The notes: generated by a model from the letters alone, not told the origin. A DNA stretch of 64,000 nt from Prevotella sp. (GCA_017548605.1 JAFYZT010000020.1:62001-126000); one strand, 5' to 3'. Counted from the first letter of the stretch, positions 18,265-27,417 are shown. Program-made: numbers and translations.

Positions 18265-20067
18265 ATGAAAAAAGTTTTACTGTTAGCAGCTGCTTGCTTT
18301 ATCGCAGCATCGGGCTTTGCCCAGGAGAAGAAAGGAGAGCGTACGCTCAGCCAGCGTGATTTCCTTCCCCGTCTTGAACAAAAGATGACTATGAAGACAG
18401 AGCAGTCCACACAGGCACGCTCCGCCGCCGATGGTCTGTACTACAACCGTCCAGTAGGAAGTTTCTGGCTTGGTTTCACCCCCGAAGGGTATGGTTACTA
18501 CAACAATATGGTGCTGGTTGCTCCTTGGGACGAAACTCCCTTCATCAACAGGGCCACTGACCCGAAAAGAACAGAATGGGGCTTCGAAAGTGCCAGCGGC
18601 AAGGTATCGCTCCAAGACGAGGCCGATGAGGACTACAACCTGCCCTACGCTCTCCCGCCAATGGGTATGTTCTATTGTCCGACGCTCTATACCGGCGACG
18701 GCAGCAACTCTTGGGACCTGAGCCAGAACAGCGTGTATTACCAACGCGTGAGTGCCAACTACACCACCCGTATCCTCACCGACTCCGTAACCACATTCAA
18801 GGCTACTGACGACCATGCTGCCTATCTTTACAACGGCACATACTATGGTCCTTATGCCACATGGGGTTTGTTGAGCGACAACATGTATGGTTCAGGTATC
18901 ATGGAGGAAGATGAGTACACCTTTACCAGCTATCGTGCCGAGCAGTATTTTGGCAAGCCGCAGGCTCCTATCTACATTGAAAACGTGTATGCCGTAGGTA
19001 GCTCGTTCTCAAGAGATCCTTTCAAATCAGGAGGAAAATTGTACTGCCATATTTGCGGTGTCAAGGACGAGGAGGTTCGCTGGGGTACCATCAAGGTGGC
19101 CGACATGGACAACATCATCGCCACACTCGTTTGTGAGCCGGGTGACACCCTCGACTTCGTCACTACTGACACACGTAATCAAATAGAGATCCACGAAGGA
19201 ACATTGCTGTTCTCCAACAAACAGGTGGATGCCTTCGGCAACGTCGTGGAAAAACCCGTCGTGGTTAACGAAGAGTTTGTACTTGCCTTCACAGGTTTCG
19301 AAAGTAACCTCGTCGACTTCGGTATTTACGGTCTGCGCGTTCCCATCGAAGATGAGACTGTAGAAAACGGAACAATCTGGGGTGTTTGGAATGACGGCGA
19401 AGAACAATACGTTCAATATAGTGCCGACATTGCCATGAACGTCGGTATCACCGGCATGTACGTTAAATACAACACCGACATTTTCGTTGACCCGACTACG
19501 GAAGAACCGCTGAACCTCACCGAGGTGCGCCTCGATCCTGAAACGGGTGAAGCTTCGGACGATGCCGGCTACGGCTTCAACTACGTTCCTTTCACCACAC
19601 CTACCCGTTGGTATGACGACCAAGGTTCGCCCAACTATGACGTAGTGATGGACGAGGATGCTCAGGAATGGCTTGGTGTCGAAGTAGTTGAATTGGTATC
19701 TGCTGAAATGGAGATTACCATTGACGACCTCATCGCCGCCATCATATTCTATGCTGATCCGCTGCCCGCCGACGCCACCGTGGAAGTGAATACCGGAAGT
19801 GCCAGTGAAACGCGCAATGCCCGTTACGCTATCACACGCGTGAAGGGTTATGAGGTAGAGTCCGAACCCATCCTCGTGGTACAAGGCGACCTCACCATGG
19901 AAGAAGCCAAAGCACTTGCTGCCTCTGCCACTGGCATCGAGAACGTGACTGTAGTGAAAGCCGACAAACAAGGCAAGAGCAAGATCTACAACCTCAACGG
20001 ACAGGAGGTGACCAGCTCGTACAAGGGCATCGTCATCCGTGATGGCAAGAAGGTAATCAACAAGTAA
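18265..20067 (+). CDS. Large secreted protein of unknown function with short C-terminal motif
   Basis: A 600-aa protein with signal peptide MKKVLLLAAACFIAASGFAQ and no lipobox. The body is acidic, rich in Tyr, Asp and Thr, and looks beta-rich. The C-terminus (IYNLNGQEV ... KGIVIRDGKKVINK) resembles the short conserved end found on many secreted Prevotella proteins and T9SS-like cargo (NLNGQ followed by KGxxIxxGKK). It follows the four-gene import cluster after a 99-bp repeat-rich gap and ends at a terminator, so it probably belongs to the same transcription unit. I do not recognise its function; a ligand-binding or surface role is inferred only from export and context. Confidence 0.75.
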   Translation: MKKVLLLAAACFIAASGFAQEKKGERTLSQRDFLPRLEQKMTMKTEQSTQARSAADGLYYNRPVGSFWLGFTPEGYGYYNNMVLVAPWDETPFINRATDPKRTEWGFESASGKVSLQDEADEDYNLPYALPPMGMFYCPTLYTGDGSNSWDLSQNSVYYQRVSANYTTRILTDSVTTFKATDDHAAYLYNGTYYGPYATWGLLSDNMYGSGIMEEDEYTFTSYRAEQYFGKPQAPIYIENVYAVGSSFSRDPFKSGGKLYCHICGVKDEEVRWGTIKVADMDNIIATLVCEPGDTLDFVTTDTRNQIEIHEGTLLFSNKQVDAFGNVVEKPVVVNEEFVLAFTGFESNLVDFGIYGLRVPIEDETVENGTIWGVWNDGEEQYVQYSADIAMNVGITGMYVKYNTDIFVDPTTEEPLNLTEVRLDPETGEASDDAGYGFNYVPFTTPTRWYDDQGSPNYDVVMDEDAQEWLGVEVVELVSAEMEITIDDLIAAIIFYADPLPADATVEVNTGSASETRNARYAITRVKGYEVESEPILVVQGDLTMEEAKALAASATGIENVTVVKADKQGKSKIYNLNGQEVTSSYKGIVIRDGKKVINK

Positions 20068-20109
20068 GAACAACCTCTCACTCTCCTATATCAAAATAGG
20101 CTTCTCTCA

Positions 20110-20142
20110 CCGCAGCCGGACATGTCCGGCTGCGGTTTTCTT
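20110..20142 (+). terminator. Rho-independent terminator of the import cluster
   Basis: An 11-bp perfect stem CCGCAGCCGGA/TCCGGCTGCGG with loop CATG (20110-20135), followed by TTTTCTTTTTT. Confidence 0.93.
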
Positions 20143-20157
20143 TTTTGTGCCGTGATT

Positions 20158-20189
20158 TTTGGCAAAGCGGAAAAAAATGCTTACTTTTG
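20158..20189 (+). promoter_or_regulatory. Promoter of the sugar symporter gene
   Basis: TTTG at 20158-20161, 20 nt, TACTTTTG at 20182-20189. It places the transcription start after 20190 and rules out the in-frame start codons near 20122. Confidence 0.85.
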
Positions 20190-20244
20190 CAAGATTAAAC
20201 AGGGAAAGAACAATTACAACATCAATAACCAAAACCTATTCACA

Positions 20245-21717
20245 ATGAAAGAAAACCAAACAGGCAGCAAAGCCTATCTCTTTAGCATCGTTTTGGTGGC
20301 CGTTCTGGGCGGACTGCTCTTCGGCTACGACACAGCCGTCATCTCCGGTGCGGAGAAAGGTCTGCAAGCCTTCTTCATGGGAGCAAAAGACTTCACCTAC
20401 ACCGATGGCTTGCACGGATTTACCTCGGCATCGGCACTCATTGGCTGCATCATCGGATCGGCACTCTCTGGACTTTTAGCAACACGGCTGGGCCGTAAAC
20501 GCTCACTCATCATCGCAGGTATCCTGTTTTTCATCTCCGCCTTGGGATCGATGAACCCCGAATTCCTGTTCTTCAAACATGGTGAGCCTACATTCAACCT
20601 GCTCATTACATTCAATATCTACCGTGTCATCGGCGGTATCGGCGTGGGTCTGGCCTCCGCCATCTGCCCGATGTATATCGGCGAGGTGGCTCCCTCGAAC
20701 ATACGAGGCATGTTGGTGTCGTGGAACCAGTTCGCCATCATCTTCGGTCAGTTGGTAGTTTACTTCGTCAACTTCCTCATCCTCGGTGAACACACGAACC
20801 CCATCATCGAGTCGATTGGACAAGGCGTGAACGCCATTGCTCCGGGCAGCGACCCATGGACCATCGCCACTGGTTGGCGTTACATGTTCGGCTCTGAAGC
20901 CGTACCTGCCGGACTCTTCGCACTGCTCATCTGCTTCGTGCCGGAGACCCCGCGTTACCTCGTATCAGTGGGCAAGGACGAGAAAGCCCTTGGCATCCTC
21001 GCACGTATCAACGGCAGCGAGAAAGCCGCTACCATCCTGAAAAATATCAAGGAAACCATCACCGTGAAGACCGAGAAACTGTTCACTTACGGATTCCTCG
21101 TCATCTTCGTGGGTATCATGCTCAGCGTGTTCCAACAGGCCGTAGGTATCAATGCCGTGCTCTACTACGCACCACGTATCTTCGGCGACATGGGCATGGA
21201 GAACCCGATGGTGGTGACCGTGGTCATGGGTGTCATCAATATCCTCTTCACCCTCGTGGCTATCTTTACCGTCGAGAAATGGGGCCGCAAACCGCTGCTC
21301 ATCACTGGTAGTATCGGCATGGCCATTGGTGCCTTCGGCGTTGCCGTGACCTTCGGACACGCCGGCATGGAGATGGTGACCGCCGTAAGTATCATGGTCT
21401 ATTCCGCATCGTTCATGATGTCATGGGGACCCATCACCTGGGTGCTCATCGCCGAAATCTTCCCCAACACCATCCGTGGTGCTGCCGTGGCTATCGCCGT
21501 GGCCTTCCAGTGGATATTCAACTTCATCGTCAGCTCCACCTTCGTGCCGATGTTCAACATGCACCTGAGCGAGGGCGACGACTTCGGTCACTGGTTCACC
21601 TACGGACTCTACGGTGTCATCTGCGTACTTGCAGCACTGTTCGTCTGGCGACTGGTGCCCGAGACCAAGGGCAAGACGCTCGAAGACATGAGCCGTCTGT
21701 GGAAAAAAGAGAAATAA
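20245..21717 (+). CDS. MFS sugar/H+ symporter (XylE-like)
   Basis: A 490-aa inner-membrane sugar porter with twelve predicted helices. Sugar-porter signatures are present: GYDTAVISGAEKG after helix 1, RLGRKRS between helices 2 and 3, RVIGGIGVGLASA, PETPRYL mid-protein, QQAVGINAVLYYAP in helix 7, and the C-terminal PETKGKTLEDM. Closest in style to the D-xylose/proton symporter XylE, which would suit the hemicellulase genes at the window start, but glucose or another hexose is possible. The start at 20245 is chosen because the promoter lies inside the longer frame. Confidence 0.9.
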   Translation: MKENQTGSKAYLFSIVLVAVLGGLLFGYDTAVISGAEKGLQAFFMGAKDFTYTDGLHGFTSASALIGCIIGSALSGLLATRLGRKRSLIIAGILFFISALGSMNPEFLFFKHGEPTFNLLITFNIYRVIGGIGVGLASAICPMYIGEVAPSNIRGMLVSWNQFAIIFGQLVVYFVNFLILGEHTNPIIESIGQGVNAIAPGSDPWTIATGWRYMFGSEAVPAGLFALLICFVPETPRYLVSVGKDEKALGILARINGSEKAATILKNIKETITVKTEKLFTYGFLVIFVGIMLSVFQQAVGINAVLYYAPRIFGDMGMENPMVVTVVMGVINILFTLVAIFTVEKWGRKPLLITGSIGMAIGAFGVAVTFGHAGMEMVTAVSIMVYSASFMMSWGPITWVLIAEIFPNTIRGAAVAIAVAFQWIFNFIVSSTFVPMFNMHLSEGDDFGHWFTYGLYGVICVLAALFVWRLVPETKGKTLEDMSRLWKKEK

Positions 21718-21738
21718 TTATTAACCATATCACACTGA

Positions 21739-21776
21739 AAAGAGAGCAGGCTGTCACAACCTGCTCTCTTTTTAGT
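21739..21776 (+). terminator. Rho-independent terminator of the symporter gene
   Basis: A 12-bp stem AAAGAGAGCAGG/CCTGCTCTCTTT (21739-21750 with 21760-21771), loop of 9 nt, then a T-rich tail. Confidence 0.9.
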
Positions 21777-21788
21777 TTTTCAGGTATC

Positions 21789-21822
21789 TTGTGTGAGATT
21801 TCGTTTTTTTTTCTTACTTTTG
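21789..21822 (+). promoter_or_regulatory. Possible promoter of metF
   Basis: TACTTTTG at 21815-21822 is a good -7 element, 23 nt before the metF start. The best upstream TTG (21789-21791) is 23 nt away rather than 20, so the -33 part is doubtful. Confidence 0.5.
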
Positions 21823-21845
21823 CAAATTAATAGTTTCTATTTGCA

Positions 21846-22802
21846 ATGTTACTGCACAATCTCTTTGACAATCAACTTACAGGGAAGCACTTCTCATTCG
21901 AAGTATTACCACCTCTGAAAGGGACTGGAACGGAAAGCCTGTTCCGTACCATCGCCATCCTGAAAGAGCTGGATCCCCTATACATCAATATCACCACCCA
22001 CCACAGCGAATACATATACCGCGAAGTGGAGGGCGGATTGCTCGAACGGCAGCGCATACGCCGCCGTCCCGGCACTATCGCCATTGCCGCTGCCATACAA
22101 CAGCGGTTCGGCATACCCGTCGTGCCCCATGTGATATGTAGCGGTACGACCATCGAAAACATCGAATACGAGCTGCTCGACCTTCAGTTCCTCGGCATAC
22201 GCCACCTGCTCCTGCTCCGAGGCGACAAGGCACAGGACGACAAGATGTTCACACCCACACCGGGCGGACACCGACATACCACCGACCTCATCCAACAGGT
22301 TACACGTTTCAACGAGGGCTTCTTCGCCGATGGAAGCAAGATGAAGAACCCTGGCCAACCGTTCACATTCGGTGTGGCATGTTATCCGGAAAAGCATGAA
22401 GAGGCACCCAACCTCGAACAAGACATGCTGTATCTGAAAATGAAACAGGACCTGGGCGCGCAATATGCCGTGACTCAACTGTTTTACGACAACGAAAAAT
22501 ATTTTCAGTTCGTGGAAAAGGCACGTGCCATGGGCATCACCATACCCATCATCCCGGGCATTAAACCTTTCGCTAAACTGAGCCAGATAACAACGGTGCC
22601 GAAGACATTCCACTGCGACATCCCTCAAGCACTGGCAGCAGAAGCGCTGAAATGCCACGATGACAATTCGGCACGAGAACTGGGCATCGAGTGGTGTACA
22701 GCCCAATGCCGCGAGTTATACGCACATGGTGTGCAAAATATCCATTTCTACACGGTATCGGCCATCGAAAGCGTGAAAGAGGTGGTACAAAGATTGATGT
22801 GA
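21846..22802 (+). CDS. metF: 5,10-methylenetetrahydrofolate reductase
   Basis: A 318-aa FAD-dependent TIM-barrel enzyme reducing methylene-THF to methyl-THF for methionine synthesis. Family features include FEVLPPLKG near the N-terminus, VVPHVICSGTTIENIEYEL, LLLRGDKAQDD (the LALRGD-type folate/FAD motif), FGVACYPEKHEEAPN, and QLFYDNEKYF. Length is typical. Confidence 0.95.
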   Translation: MLLHNLFDNQLTGKHFSFEVLPPLKGTGTESLFRTIAILKELDPLYINITTHHSEYIYREVEGGLLERQRIRRRPGTIAIAAAIQQRFGIPVVPHVICSGTTIENIEYELLDLQFLGIRHLLLLRGDKAQDDKMFTPTPGGHRHTTDLIQQVTRFNEGFFADGSKMKNPGQPFTFGVACYPEKHEEAPNLEQDMLYLKMKQDLGAQYAVTQLFYDNEKYFQFVEKARAMGITIPIIPGIKPFAKLSQITTVPKTFHCDIPQALAAEALKCHDDNSARELGIEWCTAQCRELYAHGVQNIHFYTVSAIESVKEVVQRLM

Positions 22803-22803
22803 C

Positions 22804-22838
22804 GATAGGAGCAAGGGGCAAGGAGTAAGGAGCAAGAG
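22804..22838. repeat. GAGCAAGGGGCAAGG spacer repeat
   Basis: Four iterations of the GGGCAAGGA family between metF and holB, followed by three copies of a CTATACTCCT-like unit at 22859-22887. Confidence 0.65.
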
Positions 22839-22902
22839 ATTACCACACACAGGCCATTGTCTATACTCCTATACTCCTAAACTCCTGATAAATTTCAACT
22901 AT

Positions 22903-24039
22903 ATGCGTTTCTCAGAAGTAATAGGACAGGAAGATACCAAACGCCACCTGCTGGCCATGGCTGCCAGCGGCAAGGTACCGCATGCCATGCTGTTCCAAGG
23001 ACCGCAAGGCGACGGAAAGATGGCTATGGCCATGGCTTTCGCCTCTGCCCTACTCTGCCAGAATCACGCCCCCGGGGAAGAGGCCTGCGGACATTGCCAA
23101 CAATGTGCCATGTTGGAAAAATGGGAACACCCCGACCTGCACTTCACCTTCCCCACCATCAAGCCAAAAGGCAGCCCGTCGGACTACAAACCCATCAGCG
23201 ACGACTTCATCCGCGAATGGAAACAACTGCTGCGCCAAGGTCCCTATTTCACACTTAACCAATGGCTCTCCGCCATAGGCGTGGAAAACCAACAAAGCAT
23301 CATCTCCGTCGGCGAAAGCGATGAACTGCAACGCAAACTCTCCCTCATGTCATCGCAAGGAGGCTACAAAATCAACATCATGTGGCTGCCGGAACGCATG
23401 AACCCTGCAGCGTCGAACAAGATACTTAAACTGCTGGAAGAACCACCCAAGCAGACCATCTTCATGCTGGTGAGCGAACAGCCCGAACTACTGCTCGAAA
23501 CCATACGCAGCCGCACACAACCCATCACCCTGCACAGACTGAGCGACCAAGAGGTGGAAGAAGCCTTGGTCAGCCAACGGGGCATCGACGAGGCAGCAGC
23601 ACATCGCATCGCCCATGTCGTAGCGGGCAACTGGCTCCACGCACTCGACGAACTCGACGCAAACAATGAAAACAGCACGTTCCTCGACCTGTTCATTCAA
23701 TTTATGCGCATCGCTTACCAACGTGACGTGCGCGCCATGAAAAAATGGGCAGAGACAACGGCGGCCATGGGACGAGAGCAACAAAAACGCATGCTCACCT
23801 ATTTCCTACGCCTCATACGCGAAAACTTCATGTACAATTTCCAACGACCGGAACTGAACTACATGACCGAGGCCGAAGAAAACTTCGCCAAAAACTTCGC
23901 ACGTTTCGTCAACGAACGCAACGTCCTGACAATTACCGAGAAACTACAACTGGCCATTCGCGATATTTCACAAAACGCCAACTCCAAAATCGTGTTCTAC
24001 GACCTGGCATTGAATATCACGGTGGTCATCAAACAATAA
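22903..24039 (+). CDS. holB: DNA polymerase III delta' subunit-like clamp-loader protein
   Basis: A 378-aa AAA+ clamp-loader subunit. It begins MRFSEVIGQEDTKRHLL and has a P-loop-like GPQGDGKMAMAMAF in which the usual Thr/Ser after the Lys is Met, as expected for a non-hydrolysing delta' subunit. A zinc cluster is present (CQNH ... CGHCQQC), and the region MNPAASNKILKLLEEPP is diagnostic for the DnaX/HolB group. The C-terminal half is divergent. It is followed after 13 bp by ricT, a common Bacteroidetes order. Confidence 0.9.
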   Translation: MRFSEVIGQEDTKRHLLAMAASGKVPHAMLFQGPQGDGKMAMAMAFASALLCQNHAPGEEACGHCQQCAMLEKWEHPDLHFTFPTIKPKGSPSDYKPISDDFIREWKQLLRQGPYFTLNQWLSAIGVENQQSIISVGESDELQRKLSLMSSQGGYKINIMWLPERMNPAASNKILKLLEEPPKQTIFMLVSEQPELLLETIRSRTQPITLHRLSDQEVEEALVSQRGIDEAAAHRIAHVVAGNWLHALDELDANNENSTFLDLFIQFMRIAYQRDVRAMKKWAETTAAMGREQQKRMLTYFLRLIRENFMYNFQRPELNYMTEAEENFAKNFARFVNERNVLTITEKLQLAIRDISQNANSKIVFYDLALNITVVIKQ

Positions 24040-24052
24040 ACACAACACCTAC

Positions 24053-25291
24053 ATGGATTTCAAAAATATGAACTTAAAAATGGTGAGCGGCTGCGACCGT
24101 GGTCTGTGCCGCCGTGCCTGTGGACGCCAGGACAAGCAGCTGAACACCTACGACTATCTGGCTGACATCCCGGGCAACGACACCAGCACCGACCTGGTAG
24201 AGGTGCAGTTCAAGAACACACGCAAAGGATATTACCACAATGTGAACCACCTTGACCTGAAAAAAGGCGACATCGTGGCCGTGGAAGCCAACCCCGGCCA
24301 TGACATCGGTGTGGTGACATTGACCGGTCAACTGGTGCGTCTTCAAATAAAAAAGGCCAACCTGAAGTCGGAAGAGGACATCAGGCGCATCTACCGCATC
24401 GCAAAACCCGTCGACATGGACAAATACCACGAGGCGAAGAGCCGCGAACACGGAACGATGATACAGAGCCGGCAAATAGCCAAGGACCTGGGCTTGCAAA
24501 TGAAAATCGGCGACGTAGAATACCAGGGCGACGGCAACAAAGCTATCTTCTACTACATCGCTGACGAACGAGTCGACTTCCGACAACTCATCAAGGTGCT
24601 GGCCGAGACATTCCACGTGCGCATCGAAATGAAACAAATCGGCGCACGGCAAGAGGCAGGCCGCATCGGTGGTACAGGGCCTTGCGGACGTGAGCTGTGC
24701 TGTGCCACATGGATGAAAAACTTCGTGTCGGTGAGCACTGCAGCGGCGAGGTTCCAAGACATATCGCTCAATCCGCAGAAACTGGCTGGAATGTGCGCCA
24801 AGCTGAAATGCTGCCTCAACTACGAGGTGGACAACTATATGGAGGCGGGCAAGCTGATGCCCAACCGAGACAGCGTACTGCAAACAGCCGACAGCGACTA
24901 TTACCTCTTCAAGAGCGATATTCTGGCCGGCATGGTCACCTATTCCACCGACAAACGGGTAGCGGCTAACCTTGTCACCATCAGTGCCGCACGTGCACAC
25001 GACATCATCGAGATGAACAAACGCGGTGAAAAACCACTCTCGCTGCTCGATGATGAACAGGTACAGCAAGACGAACGACCACTCGACTTGCTCGAGAACG
25101 AAAGCATTACCCGCTTCGACAAAAACAAGCGTAAGAAAAAGGCAAGGAACAAAGAGCAAGGGCCAAGAGGAAAGGAGCAAGGAGCGAGAAACCAAGGACC
25201 AAGAGGACAGGGGCAAGGAGCCAAGGCACGACAGGACGACAGAAACGCACAACGTGAGTCGCACCGCCAAAAGGCCAGAGAGAGAGAATAA
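24053..25291 (+). CDS. ricT: PSP1-domain regulatory iron-sulfur protein, RicT-like
   Basis: A 412-aa PSP1 C-terminal-domain protein. The core (about residues 35-310) contains VEVQFKNTRKGYY, the conserved GGTGPCGRELCCATW and CAKLKCCLNYE cysteine motifs that in Bacillus RicT help hold an iron-sulfur cluster in the RicA-RicF-RicT complex. No RicA/RicF partner is nearby, so its Bacteroidetes role is unclear. From about residue 360 the protein has a Lys/Arg/Gln/Gly-rich disordered tail (KEQGPRGKEQGARNQGPRG) encoded by the same GAGCAAGG repeat found in spacers. It lies 13 bp after holB and 36 bp before gldH. Confidence 0.88.
   Translation: MDFKNMNLKMVSGCDRGLCRRACGRQDKQLNTYDYLADIPGNDTSTDLVEVQFKNTRKGYYHNVNHLDLKKGDIVAVEANPGHDIGVVTLTGQLVRLQIKKANLKSEEDIRRIYRIAKPVDMDKYHEAKSREHGTMIQSRQIAKDLGLQMKIGDVEYQGDGNKAIFYYIADERVDFRQLIKVLAETFHVRIEMKQIGARQEAGRIGGTGPCGRELCCATWMKNFVSVSTAAARFQDISLNPQKLAGMCAKLKCCLNYEVDNYMEAGKLMPNRDSVLQTADSDYYLFKSDILAGMVTYSTDKRVAANLVTISAARAHDIIEMNKRGEKPLSLLDDEQVQQDERPLDLLENESITRFDKNKRKKKARNKEQGPRGKEQGARNQGPRGQGQGAKARQDDRNAQRESHRQKARERE
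25141..25235 (+). repeat. GGGCAAGGAGC repeat inside ricT
   Basis: Roughly eight imperfect units of GAGCAAGGG, GGAGCAAGG and GGACCAAGA encode the C-terminal basic tail of RicT. The same unit is intergenic elsewhere in the window. Confidence 0.75.
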
Positions 25292-25327
25292 TAAGGGAGA
25301 GAGAAAGTAAGGCCGGAGAAAAAGAGA

Positions 25328-25831
25328 ATGAAAGGCCAGAAAAAGAGAATGAGCATTTTGAATATCAAGGTATTACAGACATTGGTAACGATGGGATTGT
25401 TGACCTTGATATTGGTGGCCTGCTATCCCAACACACGGTATGTGGATTATCGCCATACCGATGTTAAGGGCTGGGAAAAGGACAGCGTTCTCTTTTTCGG
25501 TGTTGCGCCCCTCGACGAGGGTGGTCCCTACGTGGAAGAGTTGGGGTTGCGCACGGAAAGTAACTACCCTTTCATGCGTCTCTCCTTAATTATTGAACAA
25601 CAGTTGTTCCCCTCTGGTAAACATATCACCGATACGCTCAACCTGCCCATCTACGACCAAGAAGGCACCCCTGTAGGGCGCGGACTTTCTGTTTACCGTC
25701 AGGAACTGCCCTTCCGTTTCCTGCGTCTCAACGAGGGCGATTCACTCGCTATAAGAATCCATCACAATATGCTCCGTCGCTCTCTTCCCGGCGTAACGGA
25801 AGTGGGCATCCACCTTCTGAAAAGAGAATGA
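25328..25831 (+). CDS. gldH: GldH-type gliding-motility lipoprotein
   Basis: A 167-aa lipoprotein with lipobox LVAC. The sequence (WEKDSVLFF, FMRLSLIIEQQ, LNLPIYDQEGTPVGRG, HNMLRRSLPGVTEVGIHL) matches GldH, a lipoprotein required for gliding in Flavobacterium but conserved in non-gliding Bacteroidales. The start could also be the Met at 25349 (MSILNIK), which gives a more usual lipoprotein leader. It probably closes the holB-ricT-gldH unit. Confidence 0.85.
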   Translation: MKGQKKRMSILNIKVLQTLVTMGLLTLILVACYPNTRYVDYRHTDVKGWEKDSVLFFGVAPLDEGGPYVEELGLRTESNYPFMRLSLIIEQQLFPSGKHITDTLNLPIYDQEGTPVGRGLSVYRQELPFRFLRLNEGDSLAIRIHHNMLRRSLPGVTEVGIHLLKRE

Positions 25832-25843
25832 TTGTAGCTATTA

Positions 25844-25957
25844 ACTTAGGTTATTCCTAGGAACATCTAGGTTATTCTAGGCATTCTTAGGTTATCTTAA
25901 GTTATCCTAGGCTATTCTAGGTTATCCTAGGTTTTCTTAGGCTTTCCTTAAGTTCTT
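25844..25957. repeat. TTCTAGGTTA imperfect tandem array, copy 2
   Basis: About ten units such as GGTTATTCTAGG, GGTTATCCTAGG and GGCATTCTTAGG fill the convergent gap between gldH and rodA and run up to the rodA stop. Same family as 6343-6450. Many units contain CCTAGG, itself palindromic, so the transcript could fold in many registers. Confidence 0.8.
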
Positions 25958-27417
25958 ATTATATTCCTTCCGGCATCAATGCGCAGGAAAATAAACAGCA
26001 GGATGGTGAAACCCCACAACGATGAGCCACCATAGCTGAAAAACGGCAAAGGGATGCCGATGACAGGCGTCAGTCCGAGCACCATGCCCACATTGATAAA
26101 CACATGGAAGAGGAAGATGCTCAGCACGCAATAGCCATACACCCTCCCGAACTTAAACGGTTGCCTTTCCGCCAGATGAATCAGCCGTAAGATAAGTGCC
26201 AGGAAAAGCAACAACACACCCGCACTACCCAAAAAGCCTTCCTCTTCACCCACAGTGCAGAAAATAAAGTCAGTATCCTGCTCTGGCACGAACTTCAACT
26301 TCGTCTGGGTGCCATTGAGGAAGCCCTTCCCTTCCAATCCGCCGGAGCCAATGGCAATCTCACTCTGGTGGACATTATATCCGGCACCGCTCAGGTCATC
26401 GTCCAGGCCCAAAAGCACGTTAATACGTGTGCGCTGGTGAGGCTCCATCACCGAGTTAAGCACATAACTGGCACTATAGAAAAAGATGATAGATCCCACG
26501 GCAAACAAGGCGATGAAAAGGAAATTGGTCTTCCGCGTGCTCATCCACTGATATAGCAGATAGCCGATGAGCGCTGCACACACCACCAACTGCACCCACA
26601 CGATGTCGAAAGGTATGACATAGAGTGAGAACAACAGGAAACCAACGGTGATGAACAGCATATAGCCCAGCAGACTCAGACTCTTCTTCTTGTCATCGCA
26701 ATACACGTACACCATACCCGCAGAGAAAAGCTGCACCAGCAGAAGCACTACGAATTTGCCCACCGAAGTGGGTGTTCCCAACAGCATCACCTGTTCATAG
26801 CGGATGCCCAGGACAAAATAGACCACCAAGGCCACTCCCGTGAAGAGAATGCTGCCCGGCATTCCCTCACGGTAGAACATGAGGAAAAATGCCACATATA
26901 CCAAGGCCGAGCCCGTTTCCTTTTGTCCCACAATGAGTAACATAGGCAGGAAGACCAGTCCGCAGGCGGCGAAGAACTGTTTCATTCGCTGCATGCTGAA
27001 GCCGTAGGTACTCATGTATTTGCTCACAGCCAAGGCTGTGGCAAACTTGGCAAACTCCGCCGGCTGCAAGCGCACGGGTCCCATGACAAGCCACGAGCGC
27101 GACCCCTTGATTTCGTGAGGATTGAAGATAGTGGCGAAGAGCAGTAGCATCATCAACCCGTAGATGACATAGGCAAAGGTGTCGTAATAACGGTCGTCGA
27201 GCAGTAGGATAACCAGTCCGAGCACGATAGACGTGCCAATCCACACAATCTGCATACCCGAACGAGTGCTCAGGCTGAAGATGTCGGTGTCGCCATAGGT
27301 GTAGCTGGCACCGCACACGCTCACCCACCCGAAGGAGAGGAGTGCAATGTAGATGGCGATAGTCCACCAGTCGAGTGAACCTAACACGCTTGGCTGTTTA
27401 TCTGTCCGTTTTGCCAT
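25948..27417 (-). CDS. rodA: Rod-shape SEDS peptidoglycan polymerase RodA
   Basis: A 489-aa integral membrane SEDS-family glycosyltransferase that polymerises lipid II with PBP2 during elongation. The catalytic-loop region with GSGGLEGKGFLNGTQTKLKFVPEQDTDFIF and the C-terminal GIPLPFFSYGGSS are classic FtsW/RodA motifs. It is about 110 residues longer than E. coli RodA because of extra transmembrane segments in the middle (around residues 190-300), as in other Bacteroidales. It overlaps the end of mrdA by 20 bp. Confidence 0.94.
   Translation of the reverse strand: MAKRTDKQPSVLGSLDWWTIAIYIALLSFGWVSVCGASYTYGDTDIFSLSTRSGMQIVWIGTSIVLGLVILLLDDRYYDTFAYVIYGLMMLLLFATIFNPHEIKGSRSWLVMGPVRLQPAEFAKFATALAVSKYMSTYGFSMQRMKQFFAACGLVFLPMLLIVGQKETGSALVYVAFFLMFYREGMPGSILFTGVALVVYFVLGIRYEQVMLLGTPTSVGKFVVLLLVQLFSAGMVYVYCDDKKKSLSLLGYMLFITVGFLLFSLYVIPFDIVWVQLVVCAALIGYLLYQWMSTRKTNFLFIALFAVGSIIFFYSASYVLNSVMEPHQRTRINVLLGLDDDLSGAGYNVHQSEIAIGSGGLEGKGFLNGTQTKLKFVPEQDTDFIFCTVGEEEGFLGSAGVLLLFLALILRLIHLAERQPFKFGRVYGYCVLSIFLFHVFINVGMVLGLTPVIGIPLPFFSYGGSSLWGFTILLFIFLRIDAGRNIIRT

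Noticed and set aside
19027..20073. Long minus-strand open frame (348 aa) opposite the 600-aa secreted protein gene
   Set aside because: The plus frame has a signal peptide, C-terminal motif and terminator; the opposite frame has none of these.
20122..20244. 41-residue N-terminal extension of the sugar symporter
   Set aside because: The region contains the promoter, so it cannot be translated from that transcript.
24074..25270. Long minus-strand open frame (398 aa) opposite ricT
   Set aside because: Shadow of the ricT codon pattern; His/Val/Leu-rich translation without domains, and ricT has clear family motifs.
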